Source: Edaphocola aurantiacus
GTDB lineage: Bacteria; Bacteroidota; Bacteroidia; Chitinophagales; Chitinophagaceae
Reading direction: 5' to 3'
Assembly (NCBI RefSeq): GCF_019797745.1
Contig: NZ_VOSI01000001.1
Location: forward strand, 432,928-496,927
Length of the DNA stretch: 64,000 nucleotides
The notes beneath the pieces were generated by a model. The model did no database searches and had not been told where the DNA came from. It worked only from the letters and a program-made list of their open reading frames with translations. The translations under genes and the position numbers were made by a program. How positions within the stretch are numbered: position 1 is the first letter of the stretch; the number at the start of each line of letters is the position of its first letter. Shown here in pieces: positions 1-9,464 of this stretch.

Positions 1-788
1 ACCAGCTGATTGATATGTCCCCTCACCAGTTCATCGGGATGTTTATCATCACTACAGAACATCAGCTGATCGGGATGTGTGGCAAACAAGGGCACCAGTG
101 CCTCAAAGTTTTTAGCCGCACTCCCCTCTCTGATCAGGATTTTCATTCCATGACGTATCTTATACAAAGCTTCTTCCAGTGTAGTGCACTCATGGTCGGT
201 GGTGATACCGGCTCCGGCATAGCGGATCACATCATCTTCAGGCATCTGCGGTGCATGACCATCAACTGGCTTACCATAGTATTTTGCCCATGCGATCTTT
301 TTCATCACCTCTTCATCTTCGTACAATACTCCGGGGAAATTCATCATCTCGGCCAGGTACCGGATCTCCTGCATAGCCAGCAGCTCTTTGATCTGGTCTG
401 AATCGATGATTGCACCGGCTGTTTCGAAACCTGTAGCCGGGACACAGGACGGTGCGCCGAAATTAAATTTCAATGCTGCATTACGGGCATTTTCGATCAT
501 ATAATGCACCCCGGCCACACCACAAACATTAGCAATTTCATGCGGATCGGATACTGTCGCGACTGTACCATAGACCGTAGCTACTCTACTGAATGCGGTA
601 GGCGTAAGCATGGAACTTTCAATATGTATGTGCGCATCTACAAAGCCGGGAAGGATATACTGCGCAGGTGCCTGGGGCACGTGCATTACCTCATGTATCT
701 TGCCATCCAGCACGATTACCCTGGCCGGGTAACAGGTACGTTGTACAAGATCTACAAACTGTCCGTCTATATAAAATGAAGTGTACAT
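1..788 (-). CDS. ade: Adenine deaminase (partial, C-terminus beyond the left edge)
   Basis: Converts adenine to hypoxanthine and ammonia in purine salvage; cytoplasmic metal-dependent amidohydrolase. I translated this from the minus strand because the reading frame is open to the window edge. It starts at the ATG at 788 and gives about 262 residues. The metal-binding segment [16 protein letters not shown] sits near residues 46-61 (HxH at 53-55). It is followed by the [11 protein letters not shown] motif and later [11 protein letters not shown], both characteristic of AdeC-type adenine deaminases rather than dihydroorotases. The full protein is normally about 540-600 residues, so roughly half is missing. 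It is divergent from the SpoIIM-like gene, with 88 bp between the start codons. The family call is firm; substrate is inferred from family. Confidence 0.9.
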   Translation of the reverse strand, partial: MYTSFYIDGQFVDLVQRTCYPARVIVLDGKIHEVMHVPQAPAQYILPGFVDAHIHIESSMLTPTAFSRVATVYGTVATVSDPHEIANVCGVAGVHYMIENARNAALKFNFGAPSCVPATGFETAGAIIDSDQIKELLAMQEIRYLAEMMNFPGVLYEDEEVMKKIAWAKYYGKPVDGHAPQMPEDDVIRYAGAGITTDHECTTLEEALYKIRHGMKILIREGSAAKNFEALVPLFATHPDQLMFCSDDKHPDELVRGHINQL

Positions 789-806
789 ATCTGAAATCTT
801 TCGTAT

Positions 807-839
807 TTTGGTGTTACGTATAAAAATAACTTATTTTTG
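807..839 (+). promoter_or_regulatory. Bacteroidota-type promoter for the SpoIIM-like gene
   Basis: TTTG at 807-810 and TATTTTTG (TAnnTTTG) at 832-839, with a 21-nt spacer. The predicted transcript start is a few bases downstream, leaving a leader of about 30 nt before the ATG at 877. Confidence 0.45.
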
Positions 840-876
840 GACGGCATCCTGCCTGCGGGCAGTTTTTTTTCCTGTT

Positions 877-1845
877 ATGAGAGAAGGGCATTTTATCAAA
901 ATCAATAAAGAACGCTGGGACAGCTACCTGGATGAAACAAATGATCCGGATGAGCTGGCCAAACGCTTTGCATACCTGGTCGATGATCTGGGCTATGCCA
1001 AAACCCATTACCCCCACAGCAATACCATTACGTATATCAACAGTATTGCCGCGAAAATCTACTTGTCTATTTATAGGAACAAGAAGGAAAAGGGCAATAA
1101 ATTCAAACTGTTCTTCACAGAAGAGTTACCGCTGATTATGTACCGCAACCGCAAAACGCTGTTGTATACATTCCTGTTCTTCCTGGTATTTATGCTTATG
1201 GGCATATTCTCAGGCTGGAGAGATCAGACTTTTGTACGCGCGGTATTGGGAGATGATTATGTGGATATGACTATGGCCAATATCTCCTCCGGCGATCCGT
1301 TCAAGGTGTATAAAGACCAGGGCGAGTTCAGCATGTTCCTGCAGATTACCTGGAATAATATCCGCGTTATGTTCATGTTCTTTCTGGCGGGCATTACCTG
1401 TTCTGTGGGTACTATATACCTGCTGTTTAAGAACAGTCTTATGCTGGGTGTTTTTGAACAGATGTTTTTTGCCCATAACCTGGGTTTCAAATCTATCCTG
1501 GTTGTATTTACGCACGGGACACTGGAAATCTCCGGTATGATCATTGAAGCAACTGCTGGTATTATTATGGGCAATGCCATCCTGTTTCCCGGTACTTATA
1601 CCCGGAAGGAGTCCTTTGTGCGGGGAGCCAAAGACGGGATTAAGATTGTTGTCTCGCTGATCCCGATTGTTATTATGGCTGGATTTTTTGAAAGCTATAT
1701 TACCCGGCATACAGAAATGCCTGTGGTATTAAATTTAATCATACTGGCTGCTTCGCTGGCTTTTATCATTTTTTATTTCATCCTTTACCCCATGAAAGTG
1801 GCCAGGAGACTAAATGTTGACCAGATCAGCTTTAAGAAGCTATAA
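877..1845 (+). CDS. SpoIIM-like (stage II sporulation protein M family) membrane protein
   Basis: A 322-residue integral membrane protein of the SpoIIM/DUF95 family. The frame is open from 781, but the ATG at 877 lies downstream of the -7 box and matches the usual N-terminus (MREGHFIKINKERW), so I start there. The first ~90 residues are soluble. About five hydrophobic segments follow (roughly 95-113, 162-183, 206-237, 255-274, 284-304). The family motifs FTHGTLEISG (211-220) and FESYITRH (271-278) are clear. In Bacillus SpoIIM works in engulfment. Bacteroidota do not sporulate, and here the role is unknown; an envelope or peptidoglycan role is only a guess. No RDD or MoxR partner is adjacent. 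The stop codon lies inside the terminator stem. Confidence 0.85.
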   Translation: MREGHFIKINKERWDSYLDETNDPDELAKRFAYLVDDLGYAKTHYPHSNTITYINSIAAKIYLSIYRNKKEKGNKFKLFFTEELPLIMYRNRKTLLYTFLFFLVFMLMGIFSGWRDQTFVRAVLGDDYVDMTMANISSGDPFKVYKDQGEFSMFLQITWNNIRVMFMFFLAGITCSVGTIYLLFKNSLMLGVFEQMFFAHNLGFKSILVVFTHGTLEISGMIIEATAGIIMGNAILFPGTYTRKESFVRGAKDGIKIVVSLIPIVIMAGFFESYITRHTEMPVVLNLIILAASLAFIIFYFILYPMKVARRLNVDQISFKKL

Positions 1846-1886
1846 AAAGAGAAGGGGCACTGTATACACAGTGCCCCTTCTCTTTT
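1845..1886. terminator. Bidirectional terminator between spoIIM-like and mrp
   Basis: Perfect 19-bp stem (arms 1845-1863 and 1868-1886) with a 4-nt loop. A-run on the left and T-run on the right let it serve both convergent genes. Confidence 0.85.
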
Positions 1887-1902
1887 ATGCATATAACCGG
1901 GA

Positions 1903-3003
1903 CTATACCCCGATGGTCATTACTTTGGTAGGATCAAGGTTGGCATTACGCATTGCTACATTGCGTGCTACTTTCTTCGCGATCTCAGTAAAGGCATTTA
2001 ACGATATCGGTTCATCATTCAGTACTGCAGGGAAACCTCTGTCAGCTCCTTCACGGATGCTTTGCACCAATGGCACTTCACCCAGGAAGGGCACTTCAAA
2101 CTGCTCTGCCAGGCTCTTTCCGCCATCTTTACCGAAGATGTAATACTTATTTTCAGGTAATTCTGCCGGTGTGAAATAAGCCATATTTTCTACAACACCC
2201 AGGATAGGTACACTGATATTGGCATTTTTAAACATCATCATGGCCTTTTTAGCATCTGCCATGGCAATGTTCTGAGGAGTGGTCACGATTACCGCACCGG
2301 TAATCGGAATAGTCTGTACCAGGGTCAGGTGTATATCGCCCGTGCCCGGCGGCAGATCGATGATCAGGTAATCCAGCTCGCCCCAGTATACATCGGTTAC
2401 GAATTGTTTCAATGCTGAGGTGGCCATTGGTCCACGCCAGATCACTGCCTGCTTTTCATCTACCAGTAAACCGATAGACATCATTTTTACGCCGAAACGT
2501 TCGATTGGCTCAATATATCCTTTACCATCCACATCGCGCATCATAGGGCGCTCACCCTGTACACCAAACATTAATGGTGCAGAAGGTCCGTAAATATCAG
2601 CATCCATCAGGCCCACTTTGGCACCTTCTTTCGCCAGTGCAATAGCCAGGTTGGTTGCTACGGTAGACTTACCTACACCACCTTTACCAGAACCTACTGC
2701 AATAATATTTTTTACATGAGGCAATACTTCACTGCCATCTGTATTACGTGCACCCAGTACACGGGCTGTCATATTAACGTTAACCTCTGCTTCTTTATCA
2801 ATAAAGATCTTAACAGCATTGACACATGCTTTATGGATCATATCTTTCATCGGACAGGCAGGTGTAGTCAGCTCAACGGTAAACGAAACTTGCTTACCCT
2901 CTACTTTTACATCCTTTACCATGTTCAGGGTAACAATATCTTTTCCGAAATCGGGATCATCTACATTAGATAGGGCCTTAAGCACGTCTGCTTCCGTAAT
3001 CAT
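1903..3003 (-). CDS. mrp: Mrp/NBP35-family ATP-binding Fe-S carrier protein
   Basis: A P-loop NTPase of the Mrp/ApbC family that carries and transfers iron-sulfur clusters in the cytoplasm. Residues 1-80 form a MIP18/DUF59 domain (DDPDFGKDIV, TTPACPMKD). The deviant Walker A GKGGVGKS is at 106-113, followed by DADIYGPSAP and DLPPGTGDIHL. Length (366) is normal. The usual CxxC cluster-binding motif after ENMxxF is absent: the segment reads ENMAYFTPAELPENKYYIFG with no cysteines. I recall this also in other Bacteroidota Mrp proteins, so cluster handling may differ. The gene stands alone and converges with the SpoIIM-like gene. Family assignment is secure; activity without CxxC is inferred. Confidence 0.92.
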   Translation of the reverse strand: MITEADVLKALSNVDDPDFGKDIVTLNMVKDVKVEGKQVSFTVELTTPACPMKDMIHKACVNAVKIFIDKEAEVNVNMTARVLGARNTDGSEVLPHVKNIIAVGSGKGGVGKSTVATNLAIALAKEGAKVGLMDADIYGPSAPLMFGVQGERPMMRDVDGKGYIEPIERFGVKMMSIGLLVDEKQAVIWRGPMATSALKQFVTDVYWGELDYLIIDLPPGTGDIHLTLVQTIPITGAVIVTTPQNIAMADAKKAMMMFKNANISVPILGVVENMAYFTPAELPENKYYIFGKDGGKSLAEQFEVPFLGEVPLVQSIREGADRGFPAVLNDEPISLNAFTEIAKKVARNVAMRNANLDPTKVMTIGV

Positions 3004-3033
3004 ATATATAATTATTATTTATAAATTCGCCTG

Positions 3034-3041
3034 CAAAGTTA
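3034..3041 (-). promoter_or_regulatory. -7 box for mrp
   Basis: TAACTTTG on the minus strand, about 31 bp upstream of the mrp start codon. No clear -33 TTTG was found at the right distance. Confidence 0.35.
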
Positions 3042-3245
3042 CACCGTATGAATGAGAATGGTTAGAGATTTAACATACTAATGCTAAATAATGTCATAAA
3101 ACAAATCTATTTACATGACAATGTAATGCGCGGATTTAACGCAAGGAAATTTCTTATGTGTATATATACAATAAATATGAGGCAAATACAGTTTAATTAT
3201 GGTTAAAAGCCCTACAAATAATGATGTATAAACGAGATAAAACAG

Positions 3246-3253
3246 TATTTTTG
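3246..3253 (+). promoter_or_regulatory. -7 box just before the CarboxypepD-reg-like gene
   Basis: TATTTTTG ends six bases before the ATG at 3260, which would give an mRNA with almost no leader. No good -33 box is visible. Confidence 0.3.
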
Positions 3254-3259
3254 CTTTAT

Positions 3260-3904
3260 ATGAACCGCAACACGTTTACACTTTTCTCCATACTTTTCCT
3301 TTGCTTATGCATGGGTGTATATTCTTTTGCGCAGGACAATAAGGACAAACTGGTACAGGTGACCGGTGTGGCCAAGATGTCGGACACCTCTGATGTAATT
3401 CCATATATGGGTGTATTTGTAAAAAACAAAAGTACCGGAACATTGACTAACGAGAACGGGGTTTTCTCCCTGCTGTGTTATAAGGGGGATACCTTATTAT
3501 TCAACCGTATTGGTTTCCGCTCTAAAGAAGTTGTTATCCCGGCTAATCTGGATCAGAATTATTTCTCCACCATACAGTATTTCTTCCAGGATACCTTTTA
3601 CCTGAAAGAGGCTATAGTACGTCCTTACCTGAATGCGGCAGAGTTTGATTATGCCATGAGGTATAAACAATACGATGGTGATATGTATGATGCGATCAAA
3701 GAGAATACCAGCAAGGAAGTGGTGAAAATGATGATGCGCAATATGCCGAACAGTGCCGGTGAAAATGCAGCCTTTATGCAAGGGCAACAGGCTAATAAGG
3801 CTACTTATTACGGACAACAGGCTCCTATTGGTTTATTCAATCCGTTCAAATGGGCAGAATTCTATAAAGCAATACAAAGAGGTGATTACCGAAGTGATAA
3901 ATAA
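3260..3904 (+). CDS. Exported protein with a carboxypeptidase-regulatory-like domain
   Basis: A 214-residue exported protein of unknown role. The ATG at 3260 gives a clean signal peptide (MNRNTFTLFSILFLCLCMGV, cleavage probably after SFA). Starts at 3221 or 3224 would add a charged extension in front of it. Residues ~30-95 resemble the CarboxypepD_reg-like beta-sandwich found at the N-terminus of SusC-type receptors (VTGVAKM, PYMGVFVKNKSTGTLTNENG, GFRSKEVVIP). The rest is rich in Met, Gln and Tyr and has no domain I recognise. No TonB plug or barrel follows, so this is a free-standing small protein. It is probably periplasmic or attached to the outer membrane. Confidence 0.7.
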   Translation: MNRNTFTLFSILFLCLCMGVYSFAQDNKDKLVQVTGVAKMSDTSDVIPYMGVFVKNKSTGTLTNENGVFSLLCYKGDTLLFNRIGFRSKEVVIPANLDQNYFSTIQYFFQDTFYLKEAIVRPYLNAAEFDYAMRYKQYDGDMYDAIKENTSKEVVKMMMRNMPNSAGENAAFMQGQQANKATYYGQQAPIGLFNPFKWAEFYKAIQRGDYRSDK

Positions 3905-3906
3905 AG

Positions 3907-3965
3907 ACATTACTATAAAAATAAAGGACGAGGCAATGCCTCGTCCTTTATTTTTATAGTAATGT
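3907..3965. terminator. Very long palindromic bidirectional terminator
   Basis: A 59-nt uninterrupted palindrome: 28-bp perfect arms (3907-3934 and 3938-3965) around AAT. A GC core (GGACGAGGC) is flanked by A/T tracts, so T-runs occur in both directions. It separates the convergent exported-protein gene and pgk. Confidence 0.88.
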
Positions 3966-3975
3966 TTAACTGCAA

Positions 3976-5184
3976 TTACTGAATCGCAGCAATACCTGGT
4001 AATACTTTTCCTTCGAAAAATTCCAGCAATGCACCACCACCTGTAGATACATAGCTTACTTTATCTGCAAAGCCGAATTTGTTTACTGCAGCAACGCTGT
4101 CGCCACCACCAACTAAGCTGAATGCACCTTTTTCTGTGGCTTCTACAACTGCTTCTGCAATCGCTTTGGTTCCTTTCTGAAAGGCTTCCATTTCAAACAC
4201 ACCCATTGGTCCGTTCCATAAAATGGTTTTAGAGTTGGATACTATATTTTTGAAATCTGCTACTGCTTTAGGTCCGATATCCAGGCCCATCCAACCAGAT
4301 TCAATGCTCACATTATCAGCTTCTTTTGTAGCAGCATCCGGTGCAAATTTATCTGCAATGATGCTGTCTACCGGCAGGTGAATGTTTACACCCTTAGCCT
4401 TAGCGGTTTCCAGTAAAGCATTAGCCATTTCCAGACGATCTTCTTCACATAAAGAATTACCGATGTTGCCACCCATTGCTTTGTAGAATGTATACGCCAT
4501 ACCACCACCAATAATGATATCAGTAGCCTTTTCCAGCAGGTTTTCGATGATCAGGATCTTATCAGAAACCTTTGCTCCACCGATAATTGCAGTAAATGGT
4601 TTATCTGACTGAGACAGTACTTTCTGTGCTGCCGTTACTTCTGCTTCCATCAGCAGGCCGAACATTTTCTGCTCCGGCTGAAAGTATTGAGCAATCACTG
4701 CTGTAGAAGCATGTGCACGGTGCGCCGTACCGAATGCATCATTTACATATACCTCACCGTATTTAGATAGTTGCTCTGCAAATCCTGCATCACCCTGCTC
4801 TTCTTCTTTATAATAACGCACATTTTCCAGCAGTAAAACCTGCCCTGCCTGTAAAGCATTAGCTTTGGCAGTTGCGTCCTGGCCCAGGCAATCTTCGGCA
4901 AACTGTACCTCTGTACCTAATAATTCAGACAGGTGCGCTACGATGCGGCTAAGAGAGAAATCAGCTTTGGTCAGTTCGGGTTTCTTCGCCATATCTTTTA
5001 TAGGACGTCCCCAGTGACTCATCAGGATAACACTTCCTCCATCATTCAGTACTTTCTTAATTGTTGGCAGTGCAGCCTTAATTCTGGTATCATCGGTGAT
5101 TTTACCTTCCTTAATCGGCACGTTAAAGTCTACCCGGATCAGGGCCTTTTTGCCCGAAAAGTCAAAAGTTGAAAACTTGCTCAT
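3976..5184 (-). CDS. pgk: Phosphoglycerate kinase
   Basis: Interconverts 1,3-bisphosphoglycerate plus ADP and 3-phosphoglycerate plus ATP in glycolysis and gluconeogenesis; cytoplasmic monomer. With the start MSKFSTFDF (ATG at 5184; the frame is open nine codons further) it has 402 residues, normal for the family. Clear motifs are [39 protein letters not shown], the nucleotide-loop segment [10 protein letters not shown] and VGGGDS near the C-terminus. It stands alone, convergent with the preceding exported-protein gene and divergent from the L,D-transpeptidase. Confidence 0.97.
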   Translation of the reverse strand: MSKFSTFDFSGKKALIRVDFNVPIKEGKITDDTRIKAALPTIKKVLNDGGSVILMSHWGRPIKDMAKKPELTKADFSLSRIVAHLSELLGTEVQFAEDCLGQDATAKANALQAGQVLLLENVRYYKEEEQGDAGFAEQLSKYGEVYVNDAFGTAHRAHASTAVIAQYFQPEQKMFGLLMEAEVTAAQKVLSQSDKPFTAIIGGAKVSDKILIIENLLEKATDIIIGGGMAYTFYKAMGGNIGNSLCEEDRLEMANALLETAKAKGVNIHLPVDSIIADKFAPDAATKEADNVSIESGWMGLDIGPKAVADFKNIVSNSKTILWNGPMGVFEMEAFQKGTKAIAEAVVEATEKGAFSLVGGGDSVAAVNKFGFADKVSYVSTGGGALLEFFEGKVLPGIAAIQ

Positions 5185-5208
5185 AGCTTGGAATAAAAAA
5201 TTTGAGTG

Positions 5209-5216
5209 CAAATATA
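5209..5216 (-). promoter_or_regulatory. -7 box for pgk
   Basis: TATATTTG on the minus strand, 25 bp upstream of the chosen pgk ATG. It supports the start at 5184 over the upstream in-frame ATG at 5211. Confidence 0.45.
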
Positions 5217-5377
5217 CATATTTAATATACTCTTAAGGGGAATCCTTTACAATCCGTTATTTTTCAGTTGCTTAACACATCATTTACGATCATGTTTTCA
5301 CACTTGAGTGAAAACTACTTATATTTGTTTGACTCCAAGAAATATTTAACCTTTGTGTCTAAATCCATTTTACCTAA

Positions 5378-6955
5378 ATGAAAATCCGAGTCCTATCGAA
5401 ACAAGTATTAGCCGCTACAGTTATAGTCACAGGTGCTGTGACCGTATCCTGCAATTCCGGTCAGAACCGGGAAGGAGGGGGTATATTTGACAATATATCT
5501 GAAGCATTTTCTTCAGAAGTAACGCCAGAAACCATCAATAAAATCCTGCAGGAAAAATATCCTCAGTCAAGTGATTCCGCAAAAGCAGATCCGCTGCGTG
5601 ACCTGAATGCACAAATGCATCGTGTATATGCTCAAAACAGCACCAAACCATTATGGCTGGAGGGCCGAAAATTCGGCAAGCAGGCAACGGAACTGATCAA
5701 GGCAATTGAAGACCTGAAATGGGATGGCCTGGACCCTGAAACTTATGGCCTTTCTGAACTTAAAAAAGCAGTTGCACAAAAAGATGCTTCTGACGAAGCG
5801 CTGGCCAGTGGTGAACTTGCCTTTACCGCTTCTTACCTGAGTGCGGCCAGAGACCTGACCCTGGGTGTATTGAACCCCGCAGAGATTGACAAGGAATGGC
5901 ATGCCGACAATGACAGTACGCTTACTGCTGCTGATGACCTGGCTAAAGCGCCTAAGGATATTAGCCTTCAGAAATACCGTCCGGCAAATCCGCGTTATGC
6001 CCTGATGCAAAAGGAACTGCAGAAATGGGACAAACTGCGTAGCGATACCACTTACCAGCAAAGTAAAACGGCCATCGGCAACGCAGCTTCCAATGTTGCT
6101 ATTAGCATTATGCAAAAGGAGCTGGCTTCCTCTGCATCTGATACTGATATGGTTAAAACATATCAATACCTGAACCATCTTTCCAAAACAGGGAAGATAG
6201 ATGAAGAAACCATCAAAGTATTGCGCCGGTCTCCGGATGAATACACGAAGCTACTCAAGATCAATATGGAAAGGTTGCGCTGGCTGCCTAATACCATGGA
6301 AGGTCGTTATATATGGGTAAGCATTCCGCAAACGGAGATTGACTATTTTAAAGACGGCAATAATCTCTTTCATAACCGCTCGGTTGTAGGGGCAAAGATT
6401 ACCCGTACTCCGACGATTCTGAAACCGATGCAGAATATTGTGATCTGCCCGCCATGGACTTTACCGCTATCTATTGTAGGAAAAGAATATGGTGGTCGTA
6501 TACCAAGCTACTACGAAGTGTACCAGGGTGGGAAACGTGTACCGAACAGTGCCGTTAATGCTTCTAACTACCGCAGATTTACCGTGCGCCAACCCGCAGG
6601 GCCAAGAGCTGCGCTGGGTTACGTTAAATTCAACCTGCCGAACCAATGGGACATTTACCTCCATGACACTCCGGGCAGATATGTGTTTGCCAATAAGAAC
6701 CGTTATCTGAGCCATGGTTGTGTAAGGGTAAAAGATCCTAAAACACTGGCAGCATTGATCCTGGAGGAAAGCAATGTGGGTGTAGACTCTATTGATGTAT
6801 TAATTTCCAGAAACCGTACCCGTCAGTTCCCTACGCCTAAAATACCGGTTTACATTACGTATACTACCGTTAATGCAGACAGTGCCCTGCAAAAGGTTAT
6901 TTACCTGAATGACCCGTACAAAAAGGATTCTGTGATATTAGCCAGATTGAAATAA
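5378..6955 (+). CDS. L,D-transpeptidase with scaffold domain (YcbB/LdtD type), lipoprotein
   Basis: Forms 3-3 or related cross-links in peptidoglycan, or attaches proteins to it; acts in the periplasm. 525 residues. The N-terminus has a hydrophobic stretch ending in a lipobox (VTVSC), so the protein is probably lipid-anchored. The middle (about 60-330) matches the L,D-transpeptidase scaffold and peptidoglycan-binding regions (PLWLEG, LKWDGLDPETYGL, NMERLRWLP). The C-terminal YkuD domain has HDTP and the catalytic SHGCVR with Cys near residue 448. All expected catalytic residues are present. It is a single gene, convergent with the M4 peptidase. Confidence 0.92.
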   Translation: MKIRVLSKQVLAATVIVTGAVTVSCNSGQNREGGGIFDNISEAFSSEVTPETINKILQEKYPQSSDSAKADPLRDLNAQMHRVYAQNSTKPLWLEGRKFGKQATELIKAIEDLKWDGLDPETYGLSELKKAVAQKDASDEALASGELAFTASYLSAARDLTLGVLNPAEIDKEWHADNDSTLTAADDLAKAPKDISLQKYRPANPRYALMQKELQKWDKLRSDTTYQQSKTAIGNAASNVAISIMQKELASSASDTDMVKTYQYLNHLSKTGKIDEETIKVLRRSPDEYTKLLKINMERLRWLPNTMEGRYIWVSIPQTEIDYFKDGNNLFHNRSVVGAKITRTPTILKPMQNIVICPPWTLPLSIVGKEYGGRIPSYYEVYQGGKRVPNSAVNASNYRRFTVRQPAGPRAALGYVKFNLPNQWDIYLHDTPGRYVFANKNRYLSHGCVRVKDPKTLAALILEESNVGVDSIDVLISRNRTRQFPTPKIPVYITYTTVNADSALQKVIYLNDPYKKDSVILARLK

Positions 6956-6967
6956 TATACCAATATT

Positions 6968-7016
6968 TACACATAAAGAAGGCGGCCGCAAATTGCGGCC
7001 GCCTTCTTTATGTGTA
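6968..7016. terminator. Long palindromic bidirectional terminator
   Basis: A 49-nt perfect palindrome with 24-bp arms and a single central base. The core includes the NotI-like GCGGCCGC octamer on each side, flanked by AAAGAAGG/CCTTCTTT. It lies between two convergent genes. Confidence 0.87.
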
Positions 7017-7029
7017 CTCTTAACTGTGC

Positions 7030-9318
7030 TTATTGAACTGATACTTTATGTGTATATGATTTACCATCTACTACAAAGTTCAGCATATACATACCTTTAG
7101 GCAGGCTGCTGATGTCGAATGCATTGCTGCCGTTCTTCACTTGCAGTGTACGTACCTGCTGGCCCAGCGCATTCATCACCTGCATTTCTACTGCTTTATT
7201 CAGGGTAGAATTGATATTCAGGTTGCTGCTTGCCGGATTAGGGAATACGTTGATATTGGAGTTGGTTACATCTACGTTGCGGATGCCTACAGGACCGCCT
7301 GCGCCTAAACCTACTGCATACCATGCTTCTCTTACATTTTTATACTCTGTAGAGGTAGTATCGTTGTTATACAGATCCAGTACTGCTTGTAAGCTACCAT
7401 TATAAGCATCTTCATAATCTGCTCTGTTGGTCATGTACTCGGTCAGGTTTCTGTATGTAATTTTCTCTGCTTTCTCCATTCCGATAGCCGTTACATTATA
7501 GCTGTAACCATTATCATTGGTACCTGATCCGCCCTCACATAAAAGGTAGAACCATTTGTTTTGCAGACCACTGTTGGTATGTACACCACCGTTATCATTA
7601 TTCAGATCGGTAGGGTTTACCCAATACTGACCACCATAGGTATCAGGATTGTTTCTCACTTTAGGATTAGGCATAGAACGCATATAATCACCGCTGATAT
7701 ACACCTGCTCACCGATAGTCCAGTTAGCCGTTGCCGGTTTTGCATAGAATTCTACACAGGTACCGAAGATGTCGGCAAATGATTCGTTCAACGCACCAGA
7801 CTCACCTCTGTAGCGCAGACCATTATGGCCATTGTGCTCTACTACCATATGGGTAAACTCGTGGCCGGTAACGTCGATAGCTACAAATGGATTAGTATAA
7901 ACACCATCTCCCATACCATATACCATAGAGTTATATGGAGAAGGCATTGCAGCTGCATTGTTTTGTGTGTAAGAACTTGGCCAGATACCGTTTACATAGT
8001 TAACTACTGGACCACCGTTGTTATCATAGCTTGTTCTGTTGAACACTGACTGGTAATAGTCGAATGTGCGTTCGATACCCCAGTGTGCATCCAGTGCCGG
8101 ATTGGCAACATTTGCCGTAATATAACTACCGTTGTTGTTTGATGTATCACTCCATGGGAATGAACCGGTACCGGTAATGTTGATATTGAAGGAAACGGTA
8201 TCTGTAGAGCTACCGTTGTTCAGGTTTAACTTACCGAACATACCTGTATATGTCTTACCAGCTTCCGGATAAATGAACAGGTTGCGGGTAATTAAAGGTA
8301 AAGTGGTAGAGTTGAATTTAATATCTGGCCACGCCGCCATAGTTGGATTGGTCGCTACATCTGACATAACCATACCTGCAGGGAATGCGCCGGTACCCCA
8401 TCCGATATTGGTAAACAGGTTGCTGCTGCTACCTACATTCTGCAGGCGTACAGTCATCAGTGCAAGTCTTGGAGACCATGTCAGGGAAGTATCACGGTAC
8501 TCATTTGCCTGAGGGAACAGGTCAGCACCAGTATTGGCATTCTGATTATATTCAGAACCGGCAGCATTCAGGGTAGTAATGTGGCGCTCATTATCAAACA
8601 AACGATAATGCGGTCCTACACTGTCCACCACGATATTCTGCTGGCCACTCAGGTATGTATGTGCTACTGCATTTACATCCTGGTGTGCAATCAGGTTTTC
8701 TGTTTCCAGAACATCACCTGAATTAGCATCAATATATACATTGCTCATAACGATGTTACCGTTTTTGGAACGGCCATCTACACGTACTTTATATGCCAGC
8801 GCATATTGTTCATTACGCTTAGGATCAATGCTCACAATCGTCAGCGGGCTTGGATAAGCACGGAACTGACTTGTAATTTCCATTGCGGTACGGGCAATAT
8901 CAGCAGCTTTAAACTCATCGAAAGAGCTGTTGGTACCTACATCAGATACTGTAGCCACATAACCGTTGATTGACTGAAGGATACCAGCTTTGCTGTGTAC
9001 CAACAATAATCCACCATCTACAATCACCCCTCTGAAGTACTGCTGATATGCAGTATGGGTAAACCCAAGCTGGTCAGTCGTGGTCTTTTCTTCTGTAAAG
9101 GAGTAACCAGAAGGCAGGTTCAGCAATTGTGTCAATTGCTTTTCCAGTCCCTTTACAGTAACATTCTGTCCTCTGAAAGACGTCAGAACTTTACCATTGT
9201 TTACCACGATGGAACTGTTTAATGCAACAGGTGTTTTACCATCCTGGGCATGCAGACTCAAAGTACCTCCGGCAATCATACCAGAGAGTAACAGGAGTGA
9301 GGAGATTTGAAATTTCAT
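7030..9318 (-). CDS. Secreted M4-family (thermolysin-like) metallopeptidase with T9SS type A sorting domain
   Basis: An extracellular zinc endopeptidase of 762 residues. Order: signal peptide (to about residue 24), FTP/PepSY-type propeptide (~40-210), an inserted beta-rich region, M4 catalytic core, C-terminal sorting domain. The zinc motif HEFTH is at ~486-490 and the third ligand is in ALNESFADIFG (Glu ~512). The catalytic-His region VHTNSGLQN is present, so the enzyme should be active. The last ~75 residues (VFPNPASSNLNI to the C-terminal KVSVQ) form a Por_Secre_tail type A sorting domain for export by T9SS. Probably degrades extracellular protein for nutrition. Confidence 0.95.
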   Translation of the reverse strand: MKFQISSLLLLSGMIAGGTLSLHAQDGKTPVALNSSIVVNNGKVLTSFRGQNVTVKGLEKQLTQLLNLPSGYSFTEEKTTTDQLGFTHTAYQQYFRGVIVDGGLLLVHSKAGILQSINGYVATVSDVGTNSSFDEFKAADIARTAMEITSQFRAYPSPLTIVSIDPKRNEQYALAYKVRVDGRSKNGNIVMSNVYIDANSGDVLETENLIAHQDVNAVAHTYLSGQQNIVVDSVGPHYRLFDNERHITTLNAAGSEYNQNANTGADLFPQANEYRDTSLTWSPRLALMTVRLQNVGSSSNLFTNIGWGTGAFPAGMVMSDVATNPTMAAWPDIKFNSTTLPLITRNLFIYPEAGKTYTGMFGKLNLNNGSSTDTVSFNINITGTGSFPWSDTSNNNGSYITANVANPALDAHWGIERTFDYYQSVFNRTSYDNNGGPVVNYVNGIWPSSYTQNNAAAMPSPYNSMVYGMGDGVYTNPFVAIDVTGHEFTHMVVEHNGHNGLRYRGESGALNESFADIFGTCVEFYAKPATANWTIGEQVYISGDYMRSMPNPKVRNNPDTYGGQYWVNPTDLNNDNGGVHTNSGLQNKWFYLLCEGGSGTNDNGYSYNVTAIGMEKAEKITYRNLTEYMTNRADYEDAYNGSLQAVLDLYNNDTTSTEYKNVREAWYAVGLGAGGPVGIRNVDVTNSNINVFPNPASSNLNINSTLNKAVEMQVMNALGQQVRTLQVKNGSNAFDISSLPKGMYMLNFVVDGKSYTHKVSVQ

Positions 9319-9375
9319 GTTTACTATTTAAAACTTATGTCTATATAATTGAAGCTCTTTGACAAAAAAGCCTAC

Positions 9376-9383
9376 CAAAGTTA
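9376..9383 (-). promoter_or_regulatory. -7 box for the M4 peptidase gene
   Basis: TAACTTTG on the minus strand, 57 bp upstream of the start codon, giving a leader of about 50 nt. A -33 match is weak (TTG about 22 bp further upstream). Confidence 0.35.
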
Positions 9384-9464
9384 ACGTAAATTTAAATAGC
9401 TGTACCAACAAATATGTGGAAATGAGGTAAAAAAGCTTAATATAAAGGTTAAAATAAAGCCAAA

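Noticed and set aside
15-401. Plus-strand frame at the left edge
   Set aside because: It lies opposite the adenine deaminase gene, whose translation shows clear amidohydrolase motifs.
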